A program made the translations under genes and the position numbers. Shown here piece by piece: positions 7,473 to 15,299 of a stretch of DNA of 19,596 nucleotides (positions are counted from its first letter, which is position 1; the number at the start of each line of letters is the position of its first letter). The notes below the pieces were generated by a model. It was not told where the DNA came from. It saw nothing but the letters and a program-made list of their open reading frames with translations, and did no database searches. This DNA is from an uncultured Lachnospiraceae bacterium (GTDB lineage: Bacteria; Bacillota; Clostridia; Lachnospirales; Lachnospiraceae), in the NCBI GenBank assembly GCA_934371505.1, contig CAKRNW010000032.1, positions 1-19,596 on the forward strand, read 5' to 3'.

Positions 7473-8801
7473 ATGAGAAAATTATGGGTAAAAACGGCAG
7501 TGTCTCTGGCACTGGCAGCAGTGCTGTTTGTGGGAATGCCGGGGCTGACTGTATGTGCGGAGGGAACGGCGACCGTCGTTGCCAATAGCGCCAACATACG
7601 TCAGAATGCGGATTCCACCAGTACGGTAGTGGGTTCTGCAAAGAAGAATCAGGTATTGAATATCCAGTCTGAAGCCACGGATGGCTCCGGAATGGTATGG
7701 TATCAGGTGACGGTAGACGGAGCCACCGGGTATATCCGTTCGGATCTGGTGAATACGGATAGCGGTTCTGCTGCAACCGCCACAGATACAAACACAAGTA
7801 CAAACACGGAGGTGGCATCCACTACAGATGTAACGGAGATGCCTGCGCAGGGTGCAACGGTTACCACCAATGATGTGCGGGTGCGTTCCAGTGCCAGCAC
7901 ATCCGGCAGTGTAGTGACCACCGTGGCAAACGGAACAGCAGTGACAGTCAATGGACAGACAACGGACTCTTCCGGTAAAGTATGGTATCAGGTAAGCTTT
8001 ATTTCCAATGGCTCTGAAGTGACTGGATTTATCCGTTATGATTTCATAGAATTAGGTGAGGTTCTTGCCACGGAAGAGGAAACTCCCGAGGAGGCACCTG
8101 AGGAAGAGTCTGAAACAGAGCAGGCAGATGTCCCTACACCGGATGTGGACTATGCCCTGGAGTATACCACCAATCCCGATGGAGAGTACGAGTGGTATTT
8201 AAATGATTATACCAACAGCCGCAGACAGAAATTGAACGACCTGTTATCTGCCCAGGAGCAGGGCAATGCAGGGATGGATACCCTGGAGACAACCATCGCC
8301 AAACAGAAAACCATTCTTATTGTATTAGCAGTTGTTGTCATTCTTCTCGCAGTCCTTTCCACCGTTCTCGGCTTTAAGCTGCACGAAGGATCGTATAGCT
8401 ACGAAGAGGACGACGATGAGGAGGACGATGACGATGACGAGGACGAGCCGCAGCGTTTCACCTTCAAAAAGCGTAAGTTTCTAAGAGCAGACGACGATGA
8501 TGAAGAAGAGGACGACGAGGAAGATGAGGATGAGGACGACGACGAGGAAGAAGAAGAAAGACATCCTGTCCGCAGACCCAGACAGCAGCCTGCAAGACCG
8601 AAACAGCAGCCGGTAAGACAGCAGCCTGCCAGGGCAAAACAACCTGCAAAACGTGCGCCAGAAGTCAGCTATGACCCGGAGGAGGAAGTGCCCGGCAAAA
8701 AGGTTGCCAACCAGGAGGCAGCGCCCCGTAAGTCCAGAAATTTCTTGATGGATGATGACGAGTTTGAGTTTGAATTCTTAAATCTGAATGATAAAAAATA
8801 A
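7473..8801 (+). CDS. Secreted/membrane-anchored protein with two bacterial SH3 domains and acidic tail
   Basis: 442 residues. An N-terminal signal peptide (KLWVKTAVSLALAAVLFVGM, cleavage near CAEG, residue 29) is followed by two SH3b repeats at about residues 33-94 and 126-195, each with the N(I/V)R start and a VWYQV core. Then come a Glu/Pro-rich linker, a single membrane helix at about 281-303, and a C-terminal region with long Asp/Glu runs (308-365), a Pro/Arg/Gln-rich stretch, and the end motif FLMDDDEFEFEFLNLNDKK. By topology the SH3 domains face outward, where such domains often bind peptidoglycan, and the acidic tail is cytoplasmic. It starts 25 bases after purD behind AGGAGGAAAC, so it may be read from the pur transcript. 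Its role is unknown. Confidence 0.85.
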   Translation: MRKLWVKTAVSLALAAVLFVGMPGLTVCAEGTATVVANSANIRQNADSTSTVVGSAKKNQVLNIQSEATDGSGMVWYQVTVDGATGYIRSDLVNTDSGSAATATDTNTSTNTEVASTTDVTEMPAQGATVTTNDVRVRSSASTSGSVVTTVANGTAVTVNGQTTDSSGKVWYQVSFISNGSEVTGFIRYDFIELGEVLATEEETPEEAPEEESETEQADVPTPDVDYALEYTTNPDGEYEWYLNDYTNSRRQKLNDLLSAQEQGNAGMDTLETTIAKQKTILIVLAVVVILLAVLSTVLGFKLHEGSYSYEEDDDEEDDDDDEDEPQRFTFKKRKFLRADDDDEEEDDEEDEDEDDDEEEEERHPVRRPRQQPARPKQQPVRQQPARAKQPAKRAPEVSYDPEEEVPGKKVANQEAAPRKSRNFLMDDDEFEFEFLNLNDKK

Positions 8802-8823
8802 AGGCACACACAGCGGCCTTTTC
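8800..8823 (+). terminator. Possible weak terminator after the SH3 gene
   Basis: AAAGGC at 8800-8805 can pair with GCCTTT at 8816-8821 around a 10-base loop, followed only by TC. The stem is short and the T run brief, and it abuts the next promoter, so it is a modest candidate. Confidence 0.35.
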
Positions 8824-8852
8824 TTGACAGATAATCACCCGTGTTATAATAT
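8824..8852 (+). promoter_or_regulatory. Promoter of the gntR-clpC operon
   Basis: A consensus TTGACA at 8824-8829 is followed by TAATAT at 8847-8852 with a 17-base spacer, or TATAAT at 8845-8850 with a 15-base spacer. It lies 80-110 bases upstream of the GntR-type regulator gene. The left arm of a long inverted repeat covers the spacer and most of the -10 element, so a bound repressor would block polymerase. Confidence 0.75.
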
Positions 8853-8871
8853 CAATATAACACGGGTGATT
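8833..8871. promoter_or_regulatory. 16-bp perfect inverted repeat, likely GntR operator
   Basis: AATCACCCGTGTTATA at 8833-8848 is repeated exactly in inverse at 8856-8871, around the centre ATATCAA. A further TTGACA/TGTCAA pair flanks it at 8824-8829 and 8872-8877. The half-sites GTGTTATA/TATAACAC resemble the GTGTA...TACAC type of site that I associate with YtrA-family GntR repressors. It overlaps the -10 region and sits immediately upstream of a gene for such a protein, so autorepression is the likely reading. It lacks the trailing T tract of a terminator. Confidence 0.7.
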
Positions 8872-8933
8872 TGTCAATTCACTGGAGAATTCTTCCTGCG
8901 AATTGGCGAAATGGGCGAAAGGAGGATTCCACA

Positions 8934-9311
8934 ATGATCATTGAAATAGATTTTAACAGTGAAGAGGCGTTATATTTGCAGCTGTGCAATCAGATCATAC
9001 AGGGAATCGCCATGGATCATTTCCATGAAGGAGATTCCTTACCCTCCGTCCGCCAGCTGGCAGACACCATCGGTATCAATATGCATACCGTAAATAAAGC
9101 CTATACGGTGTTGAAACAGGAAGGTTTTGTAAAGGTGGACAGACGCCGTGGAGCCGTTGTGGCGGTAGATATAGATAAAGTGCGTGCCCTGGAGGAAATG
9201 GAGAAGGAGCTGAAAGTTGTGTTGGCGAAGGCAAGCTGTAAGAATATTTCCCGGGAAGAAGTGCATGCTCTTATTGATGAAATTTATGGGAATTATGGAG
9301 GAATCGAGTAA
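8934..9311 (+). CDS. GntR-family transcriptional regulator, YtrA type
   Basis: 125 residues: an N-terminal winged helix-turn-helix (EALYLQLCNQIIQGI then LPSVRQLADTIGINMHTVNK and AYTVLKQEGF, about residues 11-75) plus a short helical tail instead of a large ligand domain, as in the YtrA subfamily. These are usually dimeric repressors of ABC-transporter operons. The ATG at 8934 follows AAGGAGGATTCCACA; in-frame codons further upstream lie in the operator. The stop overlaps the clpC start by one base (TAATG), so the two are translated together and the regulator probably controls clpC and itself. It takes the place of ctsR in comparable Firmicute clusters. The inducing signal is not visible in the sequence. 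Confidence 0.88.
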   Translation: MIIEIDFNSEEALYLQLCNQIIQGIAMDHFHEGDSLPSVRQLADTIGINMHTVNKAYTVLKQEGFVKVDRRRGAVVAVDIDKVRALEEMEKELKVVLAKASCKNISREEVHALIDEIYGNYGGIE

Positions 9312-11767
9312 TGCAGCCCAGGTTTACGGAAAAAGCCGGGAATGCGCTGACGATGGCAGAAAAAGCCGCACGCAGAATGCATAACGGATATATAGGAACG
9401 GAACATATTCTTCTTGGTCTGTTACAGGAGGGGAGCGGCGTTGCAGCCAAAGTGCTGATGAATAACGGAGTGACCCCTGAACAGATTGAGAGTATGATGG
9501 AGGAGCTGCTGTCGCCGGAGCAACCGGTGATGGTCAAGGATCGGGATAAATATTCACCTCGTGCCGTTAAGGTCATAGAGGAGGCACATAGCCAGGCACA
9601 GCGCTTCCGTCAGGAACAGACCGGAACGGAGCATCTTTTACTTGCACTGATCAAAGAGGGAGAAAATGTAGCGGTTCGTCTGCTCAATACCCTGGGAATT
9701 CCAGTACAGAAAGTCTATGCGGATGTGTTAAGCACCATAGGGGAGGATCCTAATTTATACAAAGAAGATTTATCCCGCAAGGCAGCCAGGCGGAAAAAGG
9801 GCGGTTCTGTGTTAGAACAGTACAGCCGCGATCTTACTGCCCAGGCACGGGCTGGCAAACTTGACCCGGTCATCGGCCGCGATGCGGAAATTCAGCGGGT
9901 TATCCAGATTTTAAGCAGAAGAACCAAAAACAATCCCTGTCTGGTGGGAGAACCGGGTGTGGGTAAAACTGCCGTGGTAGAGGGTTTAGCCCTGAGAATT
10001 GTAGCGGGAGAGGTGCCGGCTACGGTGCAGAATAAACGCCTTTTGACCCTGGATTTATCCGGGATGGTTGCGGGAAGCAAATATCGTGGAGAATTTGAGG
10101 AACGAATCAAGAAGGTTATCGGCGAGGTCATTGAAGATGGAAATATCATTCTCTTTCTGGATGAGGTGCATACCATCATTGGTGCCGGTGGCGCGGAAGG
10201 TGCGATTGATGCTTCCAATATTTTGAAACCCTCTCTGGCGCGTGGGGAAATCCAGTTAATCGGAGCAACCACCATTGCCGAGTATCGGAAATACATTGAG
10301 AAGGATGCGGCTTTAGAGCGCCGTTTCCAGCCGGTTACCGTGGAAGAACCCACGGTGGAGGAAAGCATCGGGATCTTAAAGGGAGTGGCAGGACGGTACG
10401 AAGATCACCACCGTGTGAAAATCACGGAGGATGCCATTGAAGCTGCAGTGCGTCTTTCCAACCGCTATATCAATGATAGAAACCTCCCGGATAAAGCCAT
10501 CGATCTGATTGATGAGGCGGCATCCGCAGTGCGTCTGCGTACCATGAAAACCCCGGAAAAGCTTAACGAGGTGGCAGCTCAGATTCATGAGATAGACTTA
10601 CAGATGGAGAATGCTCTCAAATCGGAGGCATTTACCCGGGCAAGTGAACTGAAGCAGGAACAGGACAGACTGATTCAGAAATACAACCGCATGGAAGAGA
10701 AAATCCGCAGGGATAACGAAGAGAAGCGTTATGAGGTGACCGAGGCCGATATTGCAGAAGTTGTTGCCATGTGGACGAAAATTCCGGTGAAAAAGATCGC
10801 GGAGAAGGAAAGTGAACGTCTTCTGAAAATGGAGTCTATTCTGCATAAACGGGTCATCGGCCAGGAAGAGGCTGTGAAAGCCGTGGCAAAGGCAATGCGT
10901 CGTGGACGTGTGGGCTTACAGGATCCCAACAGACCCATCGCATCGTTCCTGTTTTTAGGTCCCACCGGCGTGGGTAAGACAGAGCTTTCCAAAGCTTTGG
11001 CGGAAGCAATGTTTGGTTCGGAAAATGCATTGATCCGTGTGGACATGTCAGAATACATGGAGGGACATTCAGTGTCCAAGATGATCGGTTCTCCTCCGGG
11101 ATATGTGGGCTTCGAGGAGGGAGGACAGCTTTCTGAGAAAATTCGTCGGAATCCTTATTCTGTGGTACTTTTTGATGAGATTGAGAAGGCACACCCGGAT
11201 GTCTTTAATGTCCTGCTGCAGGTGCTGGATGACGGGCATATCACAGATTCCAAAGGCCGGAAGGTCAGCTTTAAGAACACGATTCTGATCATGACTTCCA
11301 ATGCGGGAGCAAACCGCATTATCGAGCCCAAAAATCTGGGCTTTAATGCGAAACCCTCTGAAAAGCAGGACTATGAGAAGATGAAGAGCGGGGTCATGGA
11401 AGAAGTGAAACGCATCTTCAAACCGGAATTTATCAACCGGATTGATGAAATCATGGTATTCCATCCTTTGAATAAGGAAAACATGAAGGAGATTGTCACG
11501 CTGCTGGCGAAACACCTCAGCACCCGCTGTGAGGCACAAATGCAGATTAAGCTGACACTGTCACCCCAATGCAAGGATTACATCGTAGAAAAATACGCAG
11601 ATTATAAGATGGGAGCAAGACCGCTGAAACGTGCGATCCAGAACACCATTGAAGACAGACTGGCAGAGGAAATCCTCAGTGGGAATATTAAACCTGGGGA
11701 TAAGGTCGTGGCAGGTGTCAGGAATAAAGAGATCATCTTTACGGTGAAACAATCAGAAGCAAAATAA
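9311..11767 (+). CDS. clpC: ATP-dependent Clp protease ATPase subunit ClpC
   Basis: Hsp100 unfoldase that feeds proteins to ClpP; cytoplasmic quality control and regulated proteolysis. 818 residues. Domain order: double Clp-N repeat (about 1-145), first AAA+ module with Walker A GEPGVGKT at 213-220 and Walker B FLDEVH, a middle coiled segment with the UVR-like EAFTRASELKQEQDRL (about 425-475) that marks ClpC rather than ClpA, second AAA+ module with GPTGVGKT at 550-557 and LFDEIEKAH, and the ClpB-D2-type small domain. The SPPGYVGFEEGG pore loop is intact. No mcsA or mcsB lies nearby. Overlap with the GntR gene and the shared promoter imply GntR-controlled expression. Confidence 0.96.
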   Translation: MQPRFTEKAGNALTMAEKAARRMHNGYIGTEHILLGLLQEGSGVAAKVLMNNGVTPEQIESMMEELLSPEQPVMVKDRDKYSPRAVKVIEEAHSQAQRFRQEQTGTEHLLLALIKEGENVAVRLLNTLGIPVQKVYADVLSTIGEDPNLYKEDLSRKAARRKKGGSVLEQYSRDLTAQARAGKLDPVIGRDAEIQRVIQILSRRTKNNPCLVGEPGVGKTAVVEGLALRIVAGEVPATVQNKRLLTLDLSGMVAGSKYRGEFEERIKKVIGEVIEDGNIILFLDEVHTIIGAGGAEGAIDASNILKPSLARGEIQLIGATTIAEYRKYIEKDAALERRFQPVTVEEPTVEESIGILKGVAGRYEDHHRVKITEDAIEAAVRLSNRYINDRNLPDKAIDLIDEAASAVRLRTMKTPEKLNEVAAQIHEIDLQMENALKSEAFTRASELKQEQDRLIQKYNRMEEKIRRDNEEKRYEVTEADIAEVVAMWTKIPVKKIAEKESERLLKMESILHKRVIGQEEAVKAVAKAMRRGRVGLQDPNRPIASFLFLGPTGVGKTELSKALAEAMFGSENALIRVDMSEYMEGHSVSKMIGSPPGYVGFEEGGQLSEKIRRNPYSVVLFDEIEKAHPDVFNVLLQVLDDGHITDSKGRKVSFKNTILIMTSNAGANRIIEPKNLGFNAKPSEKQDYEKMKSGVMEEVKRIFKPEFINRIDEIMVFHPLNKENMKEIVTLLAKHLSTRCEAQMQIKLTLSPQCKDYIVEKYADYKMGARPLKRAIQNTIEDRLAEEILSGNIKPGDKVVAGVRNKEIIFTVKQSEAK

Positions 11768-11818
11768 ATCAAACAAAACAGTATAAAGTAAAACAGGTAT
11801 ACACAGGAGGAAAAAACA

Positions 11819-12223
11819 ATGGCAGCACAATTACTTTGCACAGAACAGGATGGAACTTTAAGCTTTGGAAATCACAAGCTGGAGCAGAAGGCAAAACAGG
11901 ATGATTTCGAGCATGGCGGAGACATCTACAAGGTAAAAACCTATGCTACCATGACGAAACTGGAGAAAAACGGCTTATTCGCATATGAATCAGTGCCGGG
12001 AACCACAGTTTCTCATTTTAAGGAGACTGAAAAAGGAGTGGAATTTAACGTAACCGGTGATGCGGACGCAGAAATTACTCTGGGCTTAAAAGAGGATACC
12101 GAGTATGAAGTTTTCATAAATGGAAACAGTATTGGTAAAATGACCACAAATCTGGGAGGCAAACTGTCTTTAAGCGTAGAACTTGCAGAGGCTGATGCGG
12201 TATCTGTTAAGGTAAACGAATAA
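11819..12223 (+). CDS. Conserved 134-aa protein of unknown function between clpC and radA
   Basis: 134 residues, no signal peptide or membrane helix, with alternating polar/hydrophobic segments that suggest a beta-rich fold (DGTLSFGNHKLEQK, YKVKTYATMTKLEKNGLFAYES, VPGTTVSHF, AEITLGLKEDTEYEVFING, IGKMTTNLGGKLSLSVEL). I recall very similar Clostridia proteins labelled endosialidase in databases, but nothing here resembles a sialidase catalytic domain and I do not trust that name. An AGGAGG site precedes the ATG. It is 51 bases after clpC and 3 bases before radA, so it likely belongs to the same operon. Possibly a small binding or adaptor protein; this is a guess from context. Confidence 0.8.
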   Translation: MAAQLLCTEQDGTLSFGNHKLEQKAKQDDFEHGGDIYKVKTYATMTKLEKNGLFAYESVPGTTVSHFKETEKGVEFNVTGDADAEITLGLKEDTEYEVFINGNSIGKMTTNLGGKLSLSVELAEADAVSVKVNE

Positions 12224-12226
12224 TTT

Positions 12227-13603
12227 ATGGCAAATGCAAAAAAGACAACGGTATTCTTCTGTCAGGAATGTGGCTACGAGTCTTCCAAATGGATGGGACA
12301 GTGCCCCGGTTGTAAAAGCTGGAACAGCTTTGTGGAAGAACCTATTGCAAAAATTCATCCACAGGTGAGCCGTGGAATTGGCGGCATTACAAACGGAAAG
12401 ACTGCCAGGCCTCTTACCATGAAGGAAATCGATCTGCGGGAAGAAGATAAAATGCTGACGGGCATCGGAGAACTGGACAGAGTGCTGGGGGGAGGAATCG
12501 TCCCCGGCTCTCTGATTCTGGTGGGAGGTGACCCCGGAATCGGCAAGTCGACCTTGCTGCTGCAGGTGTGCCATCAGCTTTCCGATGGGGGAACAAAGGT
12601 CTTATATATTTCCGGAGAGGAATCCCAGAAACAGATTAAAATGCGGGCAGAGCGGATCGGGGAGTTTACAGACAATCTGAAAGTGCTGTGCGAGACGAAT
12701 CTGGACTTGATCCGGGAGACCATAGAACGGGAAGATCCTGCCGTGGTGGTGATTGACTCCGTACAGACCATGTATCGGGAGACGGTGACAGCGGCACCCG
12801 GCAGTGTGTCCCAGGTGAGGGAGGCAACCGGCCTTTTGCTGCAGCTGGCAAAAGGACTTGGTGTAGCAATTTTCATCGTAGGTCATGTGACCAAGGATGG
12901 CACCGTGGCAGGTCCCCGTGTGCTGGAGCATATGGTGGATACCGTACTTTATTTTGAGGGAGACAGGCATGCCTCTTATCGTCTGTTGCGAGGAGTGAAA
13001 AACCGCTTTGGGGCAACGGATGAAATTGGTGTTTTTGAAATGACAGAACAGGGACTTACCCAGGTAAGCAACCCTTCTGAATATATGCTAAATGGGCGCC
13101 CGGAGGGAGCGGCAGGCTCTATTGTATCCTGCTCCATGGAAGGGACAAGACCCATACTTCTGGAAATCCAGGCGCTGGTGTGCCACAGTAACTTCGGAAT
13201 TCCCCGGAGACAGGCGGCGGGAACAGATTTTAACCGTTTGAATCTGCTGATGGCAGTACTGGAAAAGCGTGTGGGATTACAGATGTCGGACTGTGACGCC
13301 TATGTAAATCTGGCGGGCGGCATGAAAATTACAGAACCGGCAATGGATTTGGGTATTGCCCTGGCAGTGGTGTCCAGCTTTAAAAACCGTGCCATTGATG
13401 AGCACACACTTTGCTTTGGTGAAGTGGGTCTAAGTGGCGAGGTTCGTGCAGTCAGCATGGTGGAGGGCAGAGTGAAAGAGGCGAAAAAACTGGGTTTTAC
13501 CACTTGTATTTTGCCGGCAGCCAATCTGGAGACGGCCAAAAAGGTTGATGGAATCCGACTGGTTGGTGTGAAATCTGTCCAGGATGCCATTGATCTGATT
13601 TAA
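12227..13603 (+). CDS. radA: DNA repair protein RadA
   Basis: RecA-like ATPase that promotes branch migration during recombinational repair. 458 residues: zinc finger with C12, C15, C26 and C29 (CQECG...CPGC), Walker A GGDPGIGKST at residues 100-109, the KNRFG motif at 258-262 that distinguishes RadA from RecA, and a C-terminal Lon-protease-like domain (AGGMKITEPAMDLGIALAV). It begins 3 bases after the preceding stop with almost no ribosome binding site, so translation probably depends on coupling. The clpC-radA order is shared with Bacillus, but disA, which often follows radA there, is absent here. Confidence 0.96.
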   Translation: MANAKKTTVFFCQECGYESSKWMGQCPGCKSWNSFVEEPIAKIHPQVSRGIGGITNGKTARPLTMKEIDLREEDKMLTGIGELDRVLGGGIVPGSLILVGGDPGIGKSTLLLQVCHQLSDGGTKVLYISGEESQKQIKMRAERIGEFTDNLKVLCETNLDLIRETIEREDPAVVVIDSVQTMYRETVTAAPGSVSQVREATGLLLQLAKGLGVAIFIVGHVTKDGTVAGPRVLEHMVDTVLYFEGDRHASYRLLRGVKNRFGATDEIGVFEMTEQGLTQVSNPSEYMLNGRPEGAAGSIVSCSMEGTRPILLEIQALVCHSNFGIPRRQAAGTDFNRLNLLMAVLEKRVGLQMSDCDAYVNLAGGMKITEPAMDLGIALAVVSSFKNRAIDEHTLCFGEVGLSGEVRAVSMVEGRVKEAKKLGFTTCILPAANLETAKKVDGIRLVGVKSVQDAIDLI

Positions 13604-13605
13604 AG

Positions 13606-13621
13606 TCCTATGAATTAAAAA
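13606..13621. repeat. Half copy of an intergenic palindrome
   Basis: TCCTATGAATTAAAAA here is identical to 19391-19406, where it forms the right arm of a full palindrome. Only one arm is present, lying directly after the radA stop and before sufC. Confidence 0.5.
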
Positions 13622-13640
13622 TAGAATTGAGGAACCGATC

Positions 13641-14354
13641 ATGTTGGAATTAAGGGACATCTGCTTTGAGGTAGATGGGGAAAAAGAGATTCTGAAAAAT
13701 ATCAATCTGGAAATTGATGAGCGTTTTGTGGCACTGACCGGACCAAACGGCGGTGGTAAATCCACACTGGCGAAAATTATTTCCGGTATTCTGGTGCCTA
13801 CCTCCGGAAAAATTTATCTGGACGGCGAGGATATCACCGAGGCTACGGTGACAGAGCGCGCCAGAAAAGGCATCAGCTATGCTTTCCAGAAACCCGTCAC
13901 TTTTAAAGGACTGACAGTAAAGGATTTACTCAGTCTGGCATCAGGGAAACAGGCATCCATCAGTGAAATCTGCGATATTTTATCAGAGGTTGGATTATGT
14001 GCCAGGGATTATGTAAACCGTGAACTGAATGATTCTCTGTCCGGAGGAGAGTTAAAGCGTATGGAAATTGCCATGGTCATGGCAAGAGGCACTAAACTTT
14101 CCATTTTTGATGAGCCGGAGGCAGGCATTGACTTGTGGAGTTTCCAGAATCTGATTCAGGTATTTGAGAAGATGTACAAGCAGATTAACGGAACCATTCT
14201 CATCATTTCCCATCAGGAACGAATTTTGAATATTGCGGACAAAATTATTGTCATTGCAGACGGACAGATTCAGAAACAGGGCACGAGAGAAGAGATTTTG
14301 CCTGAGTTGTTAAACGGACAGAGTGCGTGCAGCGTACTCACCGGGAAAATGTAG
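13641..14354 (+). CDS. sufC: SufC-like ABC ATPase of Fe-S cluster assembly
   Basis: Soluble ABC ATPase that powers the SufB-type scaffold. 237 residues with Walker A TGPNGGGKST near residue 34, Q-loop SYAFQKPV, the signature LSGGELKRMEI, Walker B LSIFDEPEAGID and the switch His in ILIISHQERIL. No membrane subunit is nearby; instead a SufB/D-like gene starts 13 bases after it, which identifies it as a SufC type rather than a transporter ATPase. DEPEAGID in place of the DETDSGLD of classical SufC suggests the minimal SUF-like lineage (SmsC). A GAGGAAC ribosome binding site precedes the ATG. Confidence 0.85.
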   Translation: MLELRDICFEVDGEKEILKNINLEIDERFVALTGPNGGGKSTLAKIISGILVPTSGKIYLDGEDITEATVTERARKGISYAFQKPVTFKGLTVKDLLSLASGKQASISEICDILSEVGLCARDYVNRELNDSLSGGELKRMEIAMVMARGTKLSIFDEPEAGIDLWSFQNLIQVFEKMYKQINGTILIISHQERILNIADKIIVIADGQIQKQGTREEILPELLNGQSACSVLTGKM

Positions 14355-14367
14355 GAGGTAGGACAGG

Positions 14368-15285
14368 ATGGATACCATTCAGAAGACGCTGTTAGAAGAA
14401 ATTTCCGGTCTGCATGAAATGCCTGCCGGTGCCTACAACATTCGTGCAAACGGTAAACTGGATTCCCGGAAAACCACGGAGCATATTGATATTGTCACAA
14501 AGACAGACAAACCCGGGATTGATATTATTATCAAGCCGGGCACGAAAAATGAGAGTGTGCATATTCCCGTGGTGCTGACCCAGACGGGATTGACGGATCT
14601 GGTCTATAACGATTTTTATATTGGAGAAGACTGCGATGTGACCATTGTGGCGGGGTGTGGCATCCACAATGGCGGTGCCCGGAAAAGCCAGCATGATGGA
14701 ATTCACAGCTTTTATGTAGGAAAAAACGCAAAGCTGAAATATGTTGAGAAACACTACGGCGAGGGCGAAGGAACCGGAGAGCGGATTTTAAACCCGGAAA
14801 CCATTGTGGAACTGGGCGAGGGCGCTTATATGGAGATGGAGACGGTTCAGATCCGAGGGGTGGATTCCACTGTGCGGAAGACCCGTGCCAAGCTGGATAA
14901 GGATGCCACCCTGGTGATTCATGAGAAAATTATGACCCACGGCAGGCAGTATGCCAAGACGGATTTTGCAGTGGAGATGGACGGCGATGGATCCAGCGTC
15001 AATCTGGTGTCCCGTTCCGTAGCCCGTGATGAATCCAAACAGGAATTTGTCTCGGTGATCAACGGAAATAACCGTTGTGCCGGACATTCCGAGTGTGATG
15101 GTATCATCATGGAGCATGGCTGCGTGACAGCAATGCCAGCCCTGACGGCCAACCATCTGGATGCCAGCCTGATTCATGAGGCGGCAATCGGGAAAATTGC
15201 AGGTGAGCAGTTAATCAAACTGATGACGCTGGGATTGACAGAAAGCGAAGCAGAAGAACAGATTATCAACGGTTTCTTAAAATAA
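14368..15285 (+). CDS. SufB/SufD-like Fe-S scaffold protein (short form)
   Basis: 305 residues, against about 420-495 for standard SufD and SufB, so it has the beta-helix core and C-terminal helices but a reduced N-terminal part. The C-terminal region has the family signs CAGHSECDGIIMEHG (C237, H240, C243), C252, H263 and the LIHEAAIGKIAGEQL segment with H270 and E271, like the HEA(T/A)xxR/K element of SufB/SufD, then NGFLK at the end. It pairs with the SufC-like ATPase. No SufS desulfurase, SufU or second SufB/D is present, which fits the two-gene SUF-like minimal system (SmsCB). I infer a role in Fe-S cluster assembly; exact cluster ligands are not established from sequence. Confidence 0.82.
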   Translation: MDTIQKTLLEEISGLHEMPAGAYNIRANGKLDSRKTTEHIDIVTKTDKPGIDIIIKPGTKNESVHIPVVLTQTGLTDLVYNDFYIGEDCDVTIVAGCGIHNGGARKSQHDGIHSFYVGKNAKLKYVEKHYGEGEGTGERILNPETIVELGEGAYMEMETVQIRGVDSTVRKTRAKLDKDATLVIHEKIMTHGRQYAKTDFAVEMDGDGSSVNLVSRSVARDESKQEFVSVINGNNRCAGHSECDGIIMEHGCVTAMPALTANHLDASLIHEAAIGKIAGEQLIKLMTLGLTESEAEEQIINGFLK

Positions 15286-15299
15286 AACAGAGGGATGCT

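Noticed and set aside
8401..8560. Sequencing error or tandem-repeat artefact in the Asp/Glu-coding run
   Set aside because: The frame stays open through both acidic runs into a well-formed C-terminal motif, so the low-complexity stretch appears to be real coding sequence.
8833..8871. Intrinsic terminator for the SH3 gene
   Set aside because: The stem overlaps a consensus promoter and has no T run after it; an operator is the better reading.
8824..8877. CtsR heptad-repeat operator
   Set aside because: CtsR sites are direct repeats of a (A/G)GTCAAA heptad; here the pattern is an inverted repeat with a different core, and no ctsR is present.
13641..14354. ABC transporter ATPase
   Set aside because: No permease is adjacent, and the following gene is SufB/D-like, so a SufC role fits better.
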